Part shown: in pieces, positions 24,606-35,689 of the stretch
Layout of the letters: every line of letters begins with the position of its first letter
Position numbering within the stretch: the stretch's first letter is position 1
Origin: Prostheceraeus crozeri
Lineage: Eukaryota; Platyhelminthes; Polycladida; Euryleptidae
NCBI GenBank assembly: GCA_907163375.1
Contig: CAJQUW010011540.1
Coordinates: forward strand, 62,001-126,000
Direction: 5' to 3'
DNA: 64,000 nucleotides
Made by a program: the position numbers and the translations under genes
The notes under the pieces: generated by a model
What the model saw: the letters and a program-made list of their open reading frames with translations, nothing else
Database searches by the model: none
What the model was told of the DNA's origin: nothing

Positions 24606-25672
24606 TTAAACACGGTACTGCATGTATGAATTGCGAAATTGATAAAAGTTGAAGACCGTGTTAATGAGGTGTCGGCGAACCATGAAGCCATTACTTTCGA
24701 TCTCTGATGGAATTTGGTTAGGATCGCTAGTGGTCGGTAAGGATATAGGGGACTCAGCTTCAGGAACAGGATCATTATTATGTTTTGCGAAATTGTGAAG
24801 GATTGCAGTTGATCGAATGTCACGTGCAATATTTTGAATTTTACGTCGGTTTGGCGTGTTGAGCACTGCAAATCGTCTTTTCCAAACTCCGAATGCATTT
24901 TCTATTAGTACACGAGTTCGTTTGTGAGAGTAGTTGTATCTTCTCTCCGACTGATTTTCTGGACTTGATAGGGGAGTCATCAGCCATCTCTTGCAAGGAT
25001 AAGCACTGTCACCAAGGATAAATCCGATGTGATTGTTAGCCCCATATAAGTCCAAAGTTGGGAATCTTGAAGTATGAAACTATCATGAGCACTTCCAGGA
25101 TGCTTTACAACCATGTTGATAAATTTCCCCTGAGAGTCGCACACTGCTTGCACATCAATGCTATGATACATTTTTCGGTTGAGGTACTGCCATTCGTACT
25201 CCTTCGGCTTCAGGATAGGAATGTGCGTTCCGTCAATGCATCCCACAACGTTAGGAAAGCTGGCAATATTGTAAAATTGTTGTTTCACTGTGCGAATATC
25301 CGATGACTCGACAGGAAAGAAAATGGTCTGATCCCACAATTTATCTAACTTTGCACTAACCGATGAGATAACTCTACATGTATATATGGAAGGCTGTGAT
25401 AATCCGCAGGTATCTCCAATTACCATTTGGAAACTTCCTGTTGCATAATTTCGCAATGTGGCTGCAAGCTGATCGGTTGCTGAAATTGATTCACTTCTCT
25501 GAGTTACCTTTTCCAAATTCGGAGATATCCTATCCAATATGTTATTAAACGTCTGCTTAGACAATCGATATCGCGATATGAAGTCAATGTCATCATAGGC
25601 ATGCAAAGGATGAGTTCTTTCAGAGAACTTTTTAGAACGTCGAATAGTGGTTGGGACGATCATTTCAGCCAT
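24606..25672 (-). pseudogene. Harbinger DDE transposase, frameshifted
   Basis: It starts at a genuine ATG (25672). An N-terminal helical region (SKQTFNNILDRISPNLEK) precedes a helix-turn-helix-like GDTCGLSQPSIYTCRVI. The first catalytic Asp lies in NVVGCIDGTHIPI. A single-base phase change near 25045-25060, after DSQLW, moves the rest to another frame. That frame carries the second Asp in GFILGDSAYPC and the Glu in RVLIENAFGVWKRRF. The order D-D-E with the GDSAYP and ENAFG signatures is specific to PIF/Harbinger nucleases, and all three catalytic residues survive, so the gene died recently by the frameshift. The tail after 24800 is acidic and proline-rich. The gene converges on the Myb-like partner. 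Confidence 0.9.
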
Positions 25673-26099
25673 GACTATCTTCTTGTACCGATATTGAATG
25701 TTGATATGAAAAATTGACTACATACACGTGTAGCTGTCGTTCTTCTCCAACCAGTCTAAGTGAACCATTGATTTTCTGCAGTTAACCACTAAATTAGGTG
25801 GTTCACTATTTTCATGTAGCTTCAGCTTGCAGTTATGTAGCTACAGCTACGTAACACATTTCCAGAATACCATTTTGTGGTTAAGTAGCTGTAACTACAT
25901 CGATGGAAGAATTGGTTACCCTTAACCTAAGCTGCAGCTACAGGGTAACCGCTTTCGTGAATTCGGCCTCTGATTACCTTTGTGACTTCTCTATGTTCAG
26001 TATAAACGGCCTTGCTGCATTCCAGACATTTCGATCTTGTCTTTTTGTTACAAACGCTGCAATGTCAGACGCGGCTGTCGTTGGTGGTCAACATTGATT

Positions 26100-26491
26100 G
26101 GACGGAAGCCAAGAACAAAACCTGCATATTTCACTTCAGATGGGAGGTTTTTATTTTGAACATGGGGAATTCTTGCATGGCTTTCCGATGATTGAAAAGA
26201 CAAATATTTCAGAAAATCTTTCCATGAATCCAGATGGAATGTAAGTTCTGCCGGGAATGTTTCCGCGGTATCCGACCAGTTGTTCGTCCATGGTTAGGAC
26301 ATCTGGAAGTGCAAAATGGCGGCCAAGATTGAGAAGAAATTGGTCCCAGAAACTTTGCATTGTCAGATCATTTGCATTTTCATCAAGTTTTCTTCTTGAT
26401 CATCGTCGCTTTCAACAGATTCAAACTTAGTTGAGTCATTAAAATCAAGCAAACGATGAAACTCAACTTCCGTTTCAAAACCATGTGTCAT
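26100..26491 (-). pseudogene. PiggyBac transposase scrap
   Basis: Two short reverse-strand frames lie end to end. The first (ATG at 26491, stop near 26363, 42 codons) has an acidic stretch, FESVESDDDQEEN. The second (26360-26151) contains SFWDQFLLNLGRHF, then LTMDEQLVGYRGNIPGRTYI, which matches the conserved DEQL-FRG-R-YIPSK block around the second catalytic Asp of piggyBac transposases. The following lysine-rich part is decayed (PSEVKYAGF remains in another phase). Most of the enzyme is missing, and no TTAA-flanked ends were found around it. Confidence 0.75.
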
Positions 26492-26973
26492 TTTGATAAA
26501 TGATGTAGACTCACGATTGAAAACTATTTATTGACACAGTGTACTGAATGCCTGTCCGTGATTAGCTGATGGATGCTACAGCTATTTTTTTACACAATAA
26601 TTGGATAATATTATCCACAGGCATTAGCTGACGCAGGGACGCATTCATAAGTCAGATGAGCTGAGATGACAGGAAGGATTCGAATGCAAATTGATAGATA
26701 CAGCCATAGACATAATAAAACTTACCTGAGAGAATGCAGCAGATAAACGTGACAGCTACAAAATGTAGCTGTCACCAGGTTAAGAGGCTTCACAATTCTA
26801 CTGAGTCACGTTCAGCAATACTGAAAAAATTCATGGTTAAATAGACGTCTCAGGTAGCTAGTCATCATCATGGAATATCGACCTCTCAAACTAAATTGTC
26901 TCATAATTACTTAACTTTTAATTTTCAACATCTACAAAATGTACCTAATTGCAGGATAAAGCATACTCTAGGT

Positions 26974-27285
26974 CAGGGTTTCCAAAAGTGTGGGGCGCGA
27001 CGCATTGGCTTCTGCCAAGACTGCTTCACTTTTTCTATGACTCGGTGTTGGAGAAATACGCAGAAGAACGCTGGAGTCCCTTTCCTCATTGCTGCTAGTA
27101 ATGAAGATACTCGGAGATGATACTTTATCGTGAATGTAGGAATAGTTATGAGAATGTGGTAAATTATGATCAATGCCGATAACGGAGCATCGGAATTTAC
27201 GTCGTGTGGCATCGACAAGTTTATAGTGGGGCGCGAGACAATAGTTAATAATTTCGGGTGGCGCGAAAAAAATTGAAATCCCCTG
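26974..27285. mobile_element. hAT-type MITE, 312 bp
   Basis: The left end CAGGGTTTCCAAAAGTGTGG and right end, inverted as CAGGGGATTTCAATTTTTTT, are the imperfect terminal repeats typical of hAT elements. Both subterminal regions carry GGGGCGCGA or GGCGCGAA motifs. The 8-bp flanks are CTCTAGGT and CTCTATAC. They share the first five bases and fit the NTCTAGAN preference of Charlie-type hATs, so the duplication has probably mutated. No transposase is encoded. Confidence 0.7.
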
Positions 27286-27699
27286 CTCTATACGTATGTC
27301 ATTGCAATTTTCGAAATCGTCGTATATGGCAAATTGAAATGATAAGTCGTCTACCTCACTCAGTCTAGACTTGACCAGCAGAGATCAAGTTGGGAACAAA
27401 TGCCGGTACATATTTTTCCAGGATCAAATATTTTTCTTTTTAAATGTCAAAATGCAGATGCAAATTGATGCGAAGACAGAACTTAAAGAATTCAAAAGTG
27501 CAGTTATGTGAATATCTTACTCAAAATGTCCAAAATGCAAGCACTTACTGGATAAAGTATTAAAAAGCATTTCAAATACGATTAGTACTAAACAAGTGTT
27601 CCAAGTCTGGCAGAGAGATCGCTTTCACTTCAGTCACACAGTGAAATCTGAAAGCCTTGGAGAATAAAGTATTTTTACTTCTCCATATTGGATGACTGC

Positions 27700-28890
27700 A
27701 TAAAACTACAATTCCGGTTTTGAATACGACAGCCAACGACCGACCGGTCTTGGATGCCCCATGGGGAGTCCAGTGTCTGTCATAGATGCCAATTTACTTA
27801 TGCAACACATTGAAAATAAAATATTATCTAATAATTTTTGTGATTTGTTATACTGGCGCAGGTGTGTACTGGTAGACGATACCTGGATTGTCATTCCAGA
27901 GCACAACATAGACAAATTTGTTGATTACATCAATACATGTGCTATTGAGCAATCTATTAACTTTACGGTAGAAAGAGAAGATGACAGCCACTCTCTGTCG
28001 TTTCTTGACATTTTCATCACAAGGAATATTGAGGACCATGCTTTTGAGATGTAATTGTTTTATAAGCCGACCCAGACGGACAGGCATTTACAGTTTTCTA
28101 CACACAATCATATGTGTCATAAAAGAACAGTTGTTAAGTGTTTTCACAGAAAGATTGGTTCTTTTATCATCTTGTGATAATGTTAGTGATGCTCAGGGAT
28201 GTTTGTAATAAGCTGCTAAAAAATGGGTATCCGTATAATTTTGTCCGCAAAAATGTTTATTTTCGGGAATCTGTTTTTTCGAATCGTTTTGAAAGCGTAT
28301 AGGTATAGTGTGCTTGCCATATATGTCCAAGATATCTGAGTCTATAGCAAGAATTTTACATCATGATAAAGTCAAGACGTTTTACCAACCGTGTTTGCGA
28401 ATAAGGAATTTTCTACCGGCCCCTAAAGACCGTGTTGATGACGCTCAGAGATGTGGTGTCGTGTGCCAGATAAATTGCCAGGACTGCAACCGCTCTTATG
28501 TAGGCCAATCAGGCAACAGGTTGAATACGCGTGTCGGTCAACATCGCGCCGATTTTCGACTCCTACATCCACAGAAGTCAGGAGTAGCCGAACATTCGCT
28601 AAATAGCGATCATCATATCGATTGGAATAATGTCGACGTACTGGAGCACGAGACAAATTATCATAAAAGATTGTTTTTGAAAGTGTGGCATACAGAACGT
28701 GTTTCAGATACTTTGAATCGTTGTGATCGGAGTGTTCCTTCGGTTTACAGTATTATTTGGTTTAATTCCAGCATTATTTTTCTTCTTGTGATAGTATTGC
28801 ATTACTGTAGATGTTTTAAAGTGCTTTCTGTAAATATTGTAAATAATGTACGATTCTCTCTTTTATCCGATGTCTGTATATAATTTCCTG
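27700..28890 (+). pseudogene. Penelope-like retroelement, 3' half (RT plus GIY-YIG)
   Basis: A 5'-truncated element in several phases. The RT palm is seen at 27761-28054: MGSPVSVIDANLLMQHIENK (motif B region), CVLVDDTW (the catalytic YVDDT-type box, with Val for Tyr), and SLSFLDIFITRN. A second phase near 28050-28170 gives FYKPTQTDRHLQF and HKRTVVKCF, the connector usual in these proteins. The third (28308-28740) has MSKISESIARILH, then GVVCQINCQDCNRSYVGQSG, a clear GIY-YIG endonuclease motif, plus AEHSLNSDHHIDW. At least two frameshifts and in-frame stops (near 28205) make it inactive. The fingers domain and 5' part are missing. Confidence 0.85.
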
Positions 28891-30030
28891 TAGACTTTTA
28901 GACTTTGTTGTGTTTCATGTGCGTGCACAGGGTCTCTTTGTGTCAATTGTAAATTATATCCACCGCTTGCTGCATCTCCATTGGTTGACAGCTAATGTTG
29001 AAATGTATTCATTTTGCATGACGATTACCATGTCAGTCTGCCTTGACGATGAGATCTGTAAAGTCGCGAAATATTGGCTCACTTTGCCTTTGATTTGTAA
29101 ATGTCGAAGAACATTTTCACTTCTGTTTATCATCCGACGTTCTACGATGTTCTCAATTCTCACTTCTACAGTAGGTGCGAGAATTATCTATGCGACAAAT
29201 GCTATTAATGCAAGATATTTTATGAGGATAATGCAATCAAATCGTTTCTTCCACTTATTAAGTTAAGCTTATAAGTCACTTATTCAGTTAAGCTTTCTCA
29301 AAATTTCTGGGAACTTTTCTGTACCGGGAAATCCCGTGTTAGACCCTAATCACTACTAATAATTCCTAATAAGTACTTCGGAGTAGATGCTATCACAGTA
29401 TCCGCCACTTTTTCAAGCCGCTGCTACTGTAATTTGTGAAATTCATTTACTTAGCAGTGAGTTATTTTCACTTACATTTCAAAAGTATCACTGACAAAAC
29501 TTGAGATATTTCATTAATAAAATCTATTTCAAAATTAAATAATTTTGATGAAATAACTTATAATAGCAGGAATTTACAATTAATGCCTGTTTCAAAAATC
29601 TGATTGAAATTCTTAAGATGCATCAAGATTGACCTAATTCGATGCTGAAGTATGTCACAATTAGATTAATCATCAACACATGGAGAGATTTCACTCAAGT
29701 CAGACAGAAATGGGAAGTCCGATTTCTATGATAATGGCATTTGCTCGCAGCTAGGTGAAATAGCAGCCAACAATCGAGATTTGCTAATTTCTCGATTTTC
29801 AAATGAAGCTCATTTTGGAATGATAATGACTTTTTCATTGAAAATTACCAGAGAAATGAACTCCTACAACGGAATGCATTGAATTATGATTGTTTAGACG
29901 AAAAATTTAGTGGTGTTACCTTCTTATGGAAAAGAATTTAGCTCTGCTGTAAATATTTTGCTCATTGAGTTAAAAACTTCAGAAGTAGAGACGCAGCAGA
30001 TGCGGCAATGGGATGGTATTGACTGTCAAC
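28891..30030. other. No gene recognised
   Basis: AT-rich DNA. Short frames only. Confidence 0.4.
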
Positions 30031-30039
30031 TGCCTATTA

Positions 30040-30255
30040 TCTCCTAACTGTCGCCTTTGTTAGGCAATCGTCCAGCGTTTTCCTCGCCTCGCCACGCCTG
30101 TCAGCGCCAGGCCACTTCACAGTCACTCCCATCTCCGCCATGGACGCCTGAGAGCTCTCTACCAAATTAGACATGGCCACGATTGGCAGCTGAGTGTCCT
30201 TCATAAGCAACCACAGCTGAGATGAGGAGCAGCAAGGGACAATCGCGACCACGAA
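30040..30255 (-). CDS. Candidate exon in a GC-rich island
   Basis: A reverse-strand frame of about 70 codons sits in a locally GC-rich patch. Its 5' codon is GTG. The first Met lies at residue 17 (MKDTQLPIVAMSNLVESSQA). The C-terminal part is charged (WPGADRRGEARKTL). CpG density and composition differ from the flanks, which could mark an exon or a former promoter. I do not recognise the protein and splice sites are not convincing. Confidence 0.2.
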
Positions 30256-30659
30256 GGACGTTTAGAAATTTGAATGACGTCATTCTTAGTCACGTGACAA
30301 GAACTGATACCAGGATTGAGATGAGCATGTCAACTATATATCCAGTGTGCACAGGTCAGGGGTTGTCCAAAAATAATTGCAATTTAATGGACAAGTAGTG
30401 ATGCAATGGAAAATTTTTAAATTTTTTTGCGATTGATTATGAAAATAGTGTTAATATATTTATCTATACATTATACATTTTACCACACTTAAGGAGGAAT
30501 GCGATATACTCGTAGGTCGTGTGCATACACCATTGAAATTTACTTGAAATTTTTTTGCGTGAACTAAATGTATAATTGATATAATGATAGAGAGGCATGT
30601 TCGGAGGAAGTGAGTGAATTGAAAAAGAAATTCAAAATTACTGTTAACCATTTTAATGC

Positions 30660-32100
30660 CAACAGAATAGATGAAAATCGACGTACGTCAATGATATAAA
30701 AGAGCAATTAAACAAAATCATAAGAAAAGAGAAAAGGATTAACAAAGCTATAAAACTTCAAGAGAAAAGTAAGGCCAAATCTAGAAATAGCGCCAAAAAA
30801 TATTGGAGACTTTTAAATCCCAAATTCAAAACAAAATCTTCAAGCAATTTAAGTGCTACTGACTTCCTGCCTCAATAGAATTACATCAGGGATTCAGAAA
30901 CAGTGTGAATATAACAAAGATTGAAAAAATGCTGCCCTAGATAAGGGTATAACTACATTAGAAGTCGGGAAATGTATCAAGGAAAGTAAATCTCAGAAAG
31001 CTAGTGGACCTGATCATCAAGTGTATGAAATTTTTACAGAAAATAATGAGAATTCGGCTATAATACTTTTAAAATTTGTGAATAGATAAGCAAAATATTA
31101 TTCATCCTGCACAAACTGGTTTTAAAAAAGGAAACTCTGCATTGATAATATCTTCGTCTTAAAGGAAATCATTCAAATTCACAAAAATAAGAGAGAACCA
31201 TGCTTTTTTGATCTATATAAATATTGACAACACAAATATTGTGAAAGACACATTTGAAATGCTAGTTTAATCAAAAACAAAATATGGTTCAGAATTCTGT
31301 TTTCATCAGAACTTAGGTAATATGAATAAAATGCAATTAGAATAATGAATAAAGTTCTACAAAAGATTCTTTCATCTAATGCAAACAACAGCGAACTACT
31401 GTTTAGTAGGAGAATTTGGAATATTTCCATATGAATATCACTTTTTACAAAGCAGCAATCTTATATTGGATAAAGTTGTCATCATCTAATTCTAAACTTT
31501 TATATGGTTTATTCAGTAAAGTATCGAGGAATCGCTATGAAAGTGACTTTAAAATACTTGGTGCTGGAAAATATCTAGGCTGATAGAAAAGCAAATCTCA
31601 AGGAATTATGTACTAATCAAATAAACTTAACAGAGAATAATCAGAAATTTTTTGTCAAAAAACAATGAATGGAATATTTCCGTGAACAATAGATTCAGAA
31701 TGCAAAATCCAGTCAAAGTAAACTAAGTTATCTAAGATTACCAAGATTTGAAAGCAATACAAAAAATTATCTTAATCTAAACGTCGATGGAACCGAAGTT
31801 CAAATGTTGCTTAAATATCGAACAGGAAATGGAGTACTGGATGATATCGCATAAATAGAGATAACCCAGAAAGCAAAATTTGCAAACTATGTGATACCGA
31901 CGACATCGAGAATGCTTTTTATGTCATTGTCCAATCTATATGGAAATCCGGAGAAAGTACATCCCTTCATACATAGATATCTATGAGGAGGATCTATTCA
32001 AAACTACATTCGGTACATGCGAATGAATTGAAATCAATGTCCTACTATTTGATAGAAGCAGAGAAAATTAGAAGCAATAGGACTTAATTTTTGGCAACAA
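30660..32100 (+). pseudogene. Decayed LINE (non-LTR retrotransposon)
   Basis: Translation across phases shows an order typical of LINE RTs. First comes a basic stretch (KSRNSAKKYWRLLNPKF). Then come EVGKCIKESKSQKASGPDHQ, resembling the K--GPD box before the RT fingers, and HPAQTGFKKGNSALDNIFVL, resembling the Q-GF-KG-S--D motif, followed by EPCFFDLYK in place of the catalytic FIDF-KAFD. Further on, CKLCDTDDIENAFYVIV resembles the C-terminal zinc-binding tail. Many stops and frameshifts are present, and the catalytic YADD region is not recoverable. It is a fossil of RTE/L2-like type, with the clade undecided. Confidence 0.65.
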
Positions 32101-32731
32101 CATGACAAGTGAGATTTATTCACATTCGTTTAAGAGATTCGTTTCAGATTAGTCAGTTGCTAATTTGTCTTTCAATTGATAAGGTCGACATTTGTATCTG
32201 TTCTTTTCCTGCAATCAATTGATTCATTACAGGTGAGATGCTGTCCACATTACATATTAACTGATAATCGCTTTTGTATATGTTACGCATGTATTTGATG
32301 TTTTTGACGGCCCTCTCTCCAAATAACTTTAAAAAAATATTAAGTAAGGTCTAGTCACCGATTGGAAAGTCATGAGAAATTAGTTACGCATAATAAAGAA
32401 ATGAGCCGTCAATTTAATGAAACAATCCACTTTTGCATTTCGATGAATGTTATTGATTACCTATCATTGAAACATTTGATTTTGATTGATTATAGTCTAT
32501 CTCTCCTTCCATCTTTCATGCATGTTCCGTTATCATCGTGTCCCATTCAACTGGCAGAAGCATCATTTCAGTTACTCCTCCAAATTAGTTCCGGTTCTTT
32601 TAAACTTTAAATTTTATCATGTTTATTTTAGCCACAAGTCGGCAATAAAACATTTTTGGCTTTTTTGACTATTGTGAATTCTAAAAATTCGCGTGCCGTA
32701 GTCATAATACTAATTTTATATATTTTTGATG

Positions 32732-32737
32732 GAGATA
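32732..32737 (+). repeat. Left target-site duplication GAGATA
   Basis: GAGATA lies immediately outside the left terminus of the 12-kb element and is repeated directly at 44759-44764, immediately outside the right terminus. Confidence 0.85.
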
Positions 32738-32781
32738 AGTAGTAACCCCATTCCAAATTCAAGCGCAGTGCGGTGCAGTGT

Positions 32782-32812
32782 TGAGTCATCGATGAGTCAT
32801 CATGCTGACTCA
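32782..32812 (+). promoter_or_regulatory. Triple AP-1 (bZIP) site cluster, left tip
   Basis: Three consensus AP-1 heptamers lie within 31 bp: TGAGTCA at 32782, TGAGTCA at 32793 and TGACTCA at 32806. They sit 45 bp from the element tip and are preserved at the right tip. Such spacing by chance is unlikely. They could bind Fos/Jun-type factors or an element-encoded protein. Confidence 0.6.
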
Positions 32813-32879
32813 GCCCCCCCTCTGGAAGGAAGTGGGCAAGGATGTGATGGAAGGATGGGTCCGAGAGGCGGAAACTGTT

Positions 32880-34490
32880 CCCTCCCCCCCTCGGCAGCGA
32901 TCTTCTAACTTTGGTTGTAGAGATGGTAGAAAGTCGTGCAATAGCTCATTTGAAAGCTAAGAGTGAGAAAAATGCCGTGGAAAGCTCAGTTTGGAGTCAT
33001 TTTCTTGGGTTTAGGGAGGAAAATGGCAAGAAACCGTCAGACTTGGAAAAGTCAGGTTTTGGAGGTTTTGGGATGAGAAAGTCAATTTTTCGACAGGAAG
33101 GAGGCCTCGGATGGGAAAACGGAGTGCAAATTCGGACGTTTTGGTCAAAGTTGGATCTAGGAACTTCTTCCCAAATCAATAGGAGAGAAAAAGTTTTGAC
33201 CTCCCCCCCCCCTCCTGCCAAACTTCCAACTTTGGTTGTAGACATCGTAGAAAGTCGTGCAATAGCTCATTTGAAAGCTAAAAGTGAGAAAAATGCCGTG
33301 GAAAGATCAGTATGGACTCATTTTCTTGGGTTTAGAGAGGAAAATGGCAGGAAACCGTCAGACTTGGAAAAGGCAGGTGTTGGTGGTTTTGGGATGAGAA
33401 AGTCCATTTTTCGACATGAAGGAGGCCTCGGATGGGAAAACGGAGGCCAGATTCGGAATTTTTAGTCAATTTTGGGTTAGGAAGGATGTTTCCAGCGACA
33501 TTGGAGAGAAAAAGTTTTGAAGACCTCCCTCCCCCCCTACCAAACTTCCAACTTTGGTGTGAGAGATGGTAGAAAGTCATGCAATAGCTCTTTGAAAGCT
33601 AAGAGTGAGAAAAAGGCAGTGAAAAGCTCAGTTTGGACTCATTTTCTTGGGTTTAGGGAGGAAAATGGCAGGAAACCGTCAGAGTTGGAAAAGTCAGGTT
33701 TTGGAGGTTTTGGGATGAGAAAGTCCATTTTTCGACAGGAAGGAGGCCTCGGATGGGAAAACGGAGTGCAAATTCGGACGTTTTGGTCAAAGTTGGGTCT
33801 AGGAACTTCTTTCCAACTCAATCGAAGAGAAAAAGTTCTGACCTCCCCCCCCTCGACACCGATCTTCCAACTTTGCTTTTAGTGGATGGATTTTGTCGTG
33901 CAATAGCTCATTTGAAAGCTGGGAGTGAGACAAGTTCACTGAAAGAAACGGCTTGTTCATATCTGCCTTCGTTTAGATGTGAGACGTCATTCAAGATTTT
34001 GGGAGATTGGCGAAAAACGACAGAGTTAGAATTTGGACGTTTTTGGGCTGTAGCTTCAAAACGAAGCATCGGATGGGAAAACGGATTTCAGATTTGGAGT
34101 CAGCATGAAATTCTCTATCAACATGGTGAGTTTCAAGTCAATCGGAGAGAAAAATTTTCGCTGACGTCCCCCCCCTCGGGAGAGCTAGCTTCGATCTTGG
34201 CTTCCAGTGGACGGATTTTGTCGTGCCATAGCTCCTTTGAAAGCTGGGAGTGAGACAAATTCAGTGGAAAACATGGCTTGTTCATATCTACCCTCGTTTA
34301 GAGGTGAGATGTTATTGAAAATTTGGGACCTTGGCGAAAAAACGACTAAGTTAGAATTTTTGCGATAGCTGTTGGCTGTAGAGCCAAAACGAAGCATCGG
34401 ATGGGAAAATGGAGGGCAGATTCGGATTCAGCGTCAAATTCTACATGGAAATGGCGTATTTCCAGCTCAATCGGAGCACTAGAACCGGAG
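32880..34490 (+). repeat. About 320-bp tandem repeat array, left arm
   Basis: Five units are marked by poly-C tracts near 32885, 33207, 33528, 33846 and 34168. Each unit contains GTCGTGCAATAGCTCATTTG, then GAAAGCT, GGGTTTAGGGAGGAAAATGG and GGATGGGAAAACGGA. The unit is close to 321 bp (107 codons), and one forward frame stays open over the first two units (32911-33465), reading ESRAIAHLKAKSEKNAVE repeatedly. The opposite strand is also partly open, so coding is not established. The inner units are more diverged. Confidence 0.85.
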
Positions 34491-34523
34491 ATAGACGGGT
34501 TTTTAGTGTTTGGATGATGGGTA

Positions 34524-34558
34524 TTACGTCATCAGCTGATCGCCACACACTATATAAG
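34524..34558 (+). promoter_or_regulatory. CRE plus TATA promoter pointing inward, left arm
   Basis: TTACGTCA (34524-34531, a CREB/ATF-type site) lies about 20 bp before TATATAAG (34551-34558). Transcription would start near 34583 and run toward the centre. The first ATG downstream (34628) opens only six codons, and a GTAAGA donor-like site follows near 34663, so the product is either non-coding or spliced. The whole arrangement is mirrored at 43339-43373. Confidence 0.5.
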
Positions 34559-35049
34559 TGGAAACTCGGCTTGTGGAAATCAGTTCTCCTCCCGACTGGG
34601 TTGGGGTAGGTGAACTCCGGAGCTCCGATGATAGCATTGGAAATCTGAAAAACCGGGTTTCTGTAAGAAAGCGACTTAGAAAATTTCATTGCTGAACTCA
34701 GCTAAGGCGTCAGACTTAGAGGTTCGCCAGGAGATGGCCTTCGTCTCCAGGCCATAAAAGACTCCAAAACTTTAAAGGCTTGTAACTTTGCTTCTACAAG
34801 TCCGTTTGACTTGATTCAAAAAAGGTTCGGTTGCTATTGACCTGCCCTAAGTGATAGACTACTTATAAAATTTCATAAGTAGTGTTAAAAAGTTGAAAAA
34901 TTTAAATTCACTAGTTTTGGAGGTTTTCTGGGGTTTTCGACCCTGCTGAAGTCAATGAAAGGATTTGTCATGATATCTGAGCGAGTCTTCTCATGGACTA
35001 AGCGGCTTTTCACTGAAAGCGAGCAAGACATGGAGAGTTTTGCTGTAAT

Positions 35050-35600
35050 ATTCCACTGACAGGGTGTTCCTTCGGGACGGCGGACGATGCCGTAGTGTTA
35101 AGTGTGGCAAGGGAGTGTGTCATAGTTTAGACCAAAACCCCTGGGGGTCGTCTCATGTTGGGCATTTGACACAGTTCTCAAGGTAGCACTTTGAACGCCA
35201 ATCGGTTGAGTCTTAGCTATCTTGTCATGGGTGGCCTCTAAACATCTCCATTGCAAAACGCTGGTGAATCAAGCTCGCTCTCTACGGCTTGCTATCAAGC
35301 TGATCAAAGTCTGCTAACCTCTTACCAACTCCACCGGTTTTCATGTCTGGCGATCAAGTCATGGACGGTGCACGATTTTCGGTGTGATACTTCCTGTGGG
35401 TGATTTCGAGACAGCGGTGAAGTCCGTAGCTGCACGGGACGTGGGCAATGGTAATCCTTGTGAAACCTCTCTGCGTCATGTCTGCAATGTTTCGTCTCAA
35501 CGTTGTACTCTGACCGCCAGGGCGACATTTAGCTATCTGCCACAGGTTACCTCATAAAATCTCCATTGCACTTGTCTCCCGACAGTTGGCCAACCATGAG
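35050..35600 (-). repeat. Diverged duplicated module, left arm
   Basis: Mirror of 42300-42850. Read on the reverse strand, two consecutive segments share CAATGGAGAT...AAGATAGCTAA and CA-AGTRC-ACSTTGAGA landmarks, so an ancestral unit of about 300 bp duplicated and diverged. Partial frames (reverse 35322-35528) exist without an ATG start. Confidence 0.5.
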
Positions 35601-35689
35601 AGAATGAACCATCAGTTCTTCTTGTCTCTATCACGATGACGAAATGATGAATGGAATGAAGGGAGGACATTCATGCGCCACACGCAACA

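Larger units (their letters stand above)
23129..25969. mobile_element. PIF/Harbinger transposon, complete in layout but mutated
   Basis: The ends read AGGCCGTACACACGAAA on the left and, inverted, AGGCCGAATTCACGAAA on the right, flanked by CTG at 23126-23128 and 25970-25972. This fits the 3-bp target duplication of PIF/Harbinger. The 2.84-kb body holds two convergent genes, a Myb/SANT-like DNA-binding protein on the forward strand and a DDE transposase on the reverse strand, which is the standard Harbinger layout. Subterminal regions are packed with variants of TAGCTACAGCTAC and TAGCTGTAACTAC, likely binding sites for the Myb-like protein or transposase. A similar subterminal motif at 26750-26790 suggests another remnant nearby. 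Confidence 0.9.

Noticed and set aside
26896..27218. Frames on both strands at the hAT MITE
   Set aside because: They span the MITE boundaries and show no transposase motif.
32911..33465. 184-codon forward frame read as a normal gene
   Set aside because: It is two tandem 320-bp units back to back, and overlapping frames are open on the other strand. Kept as repeat array pending selection tests.
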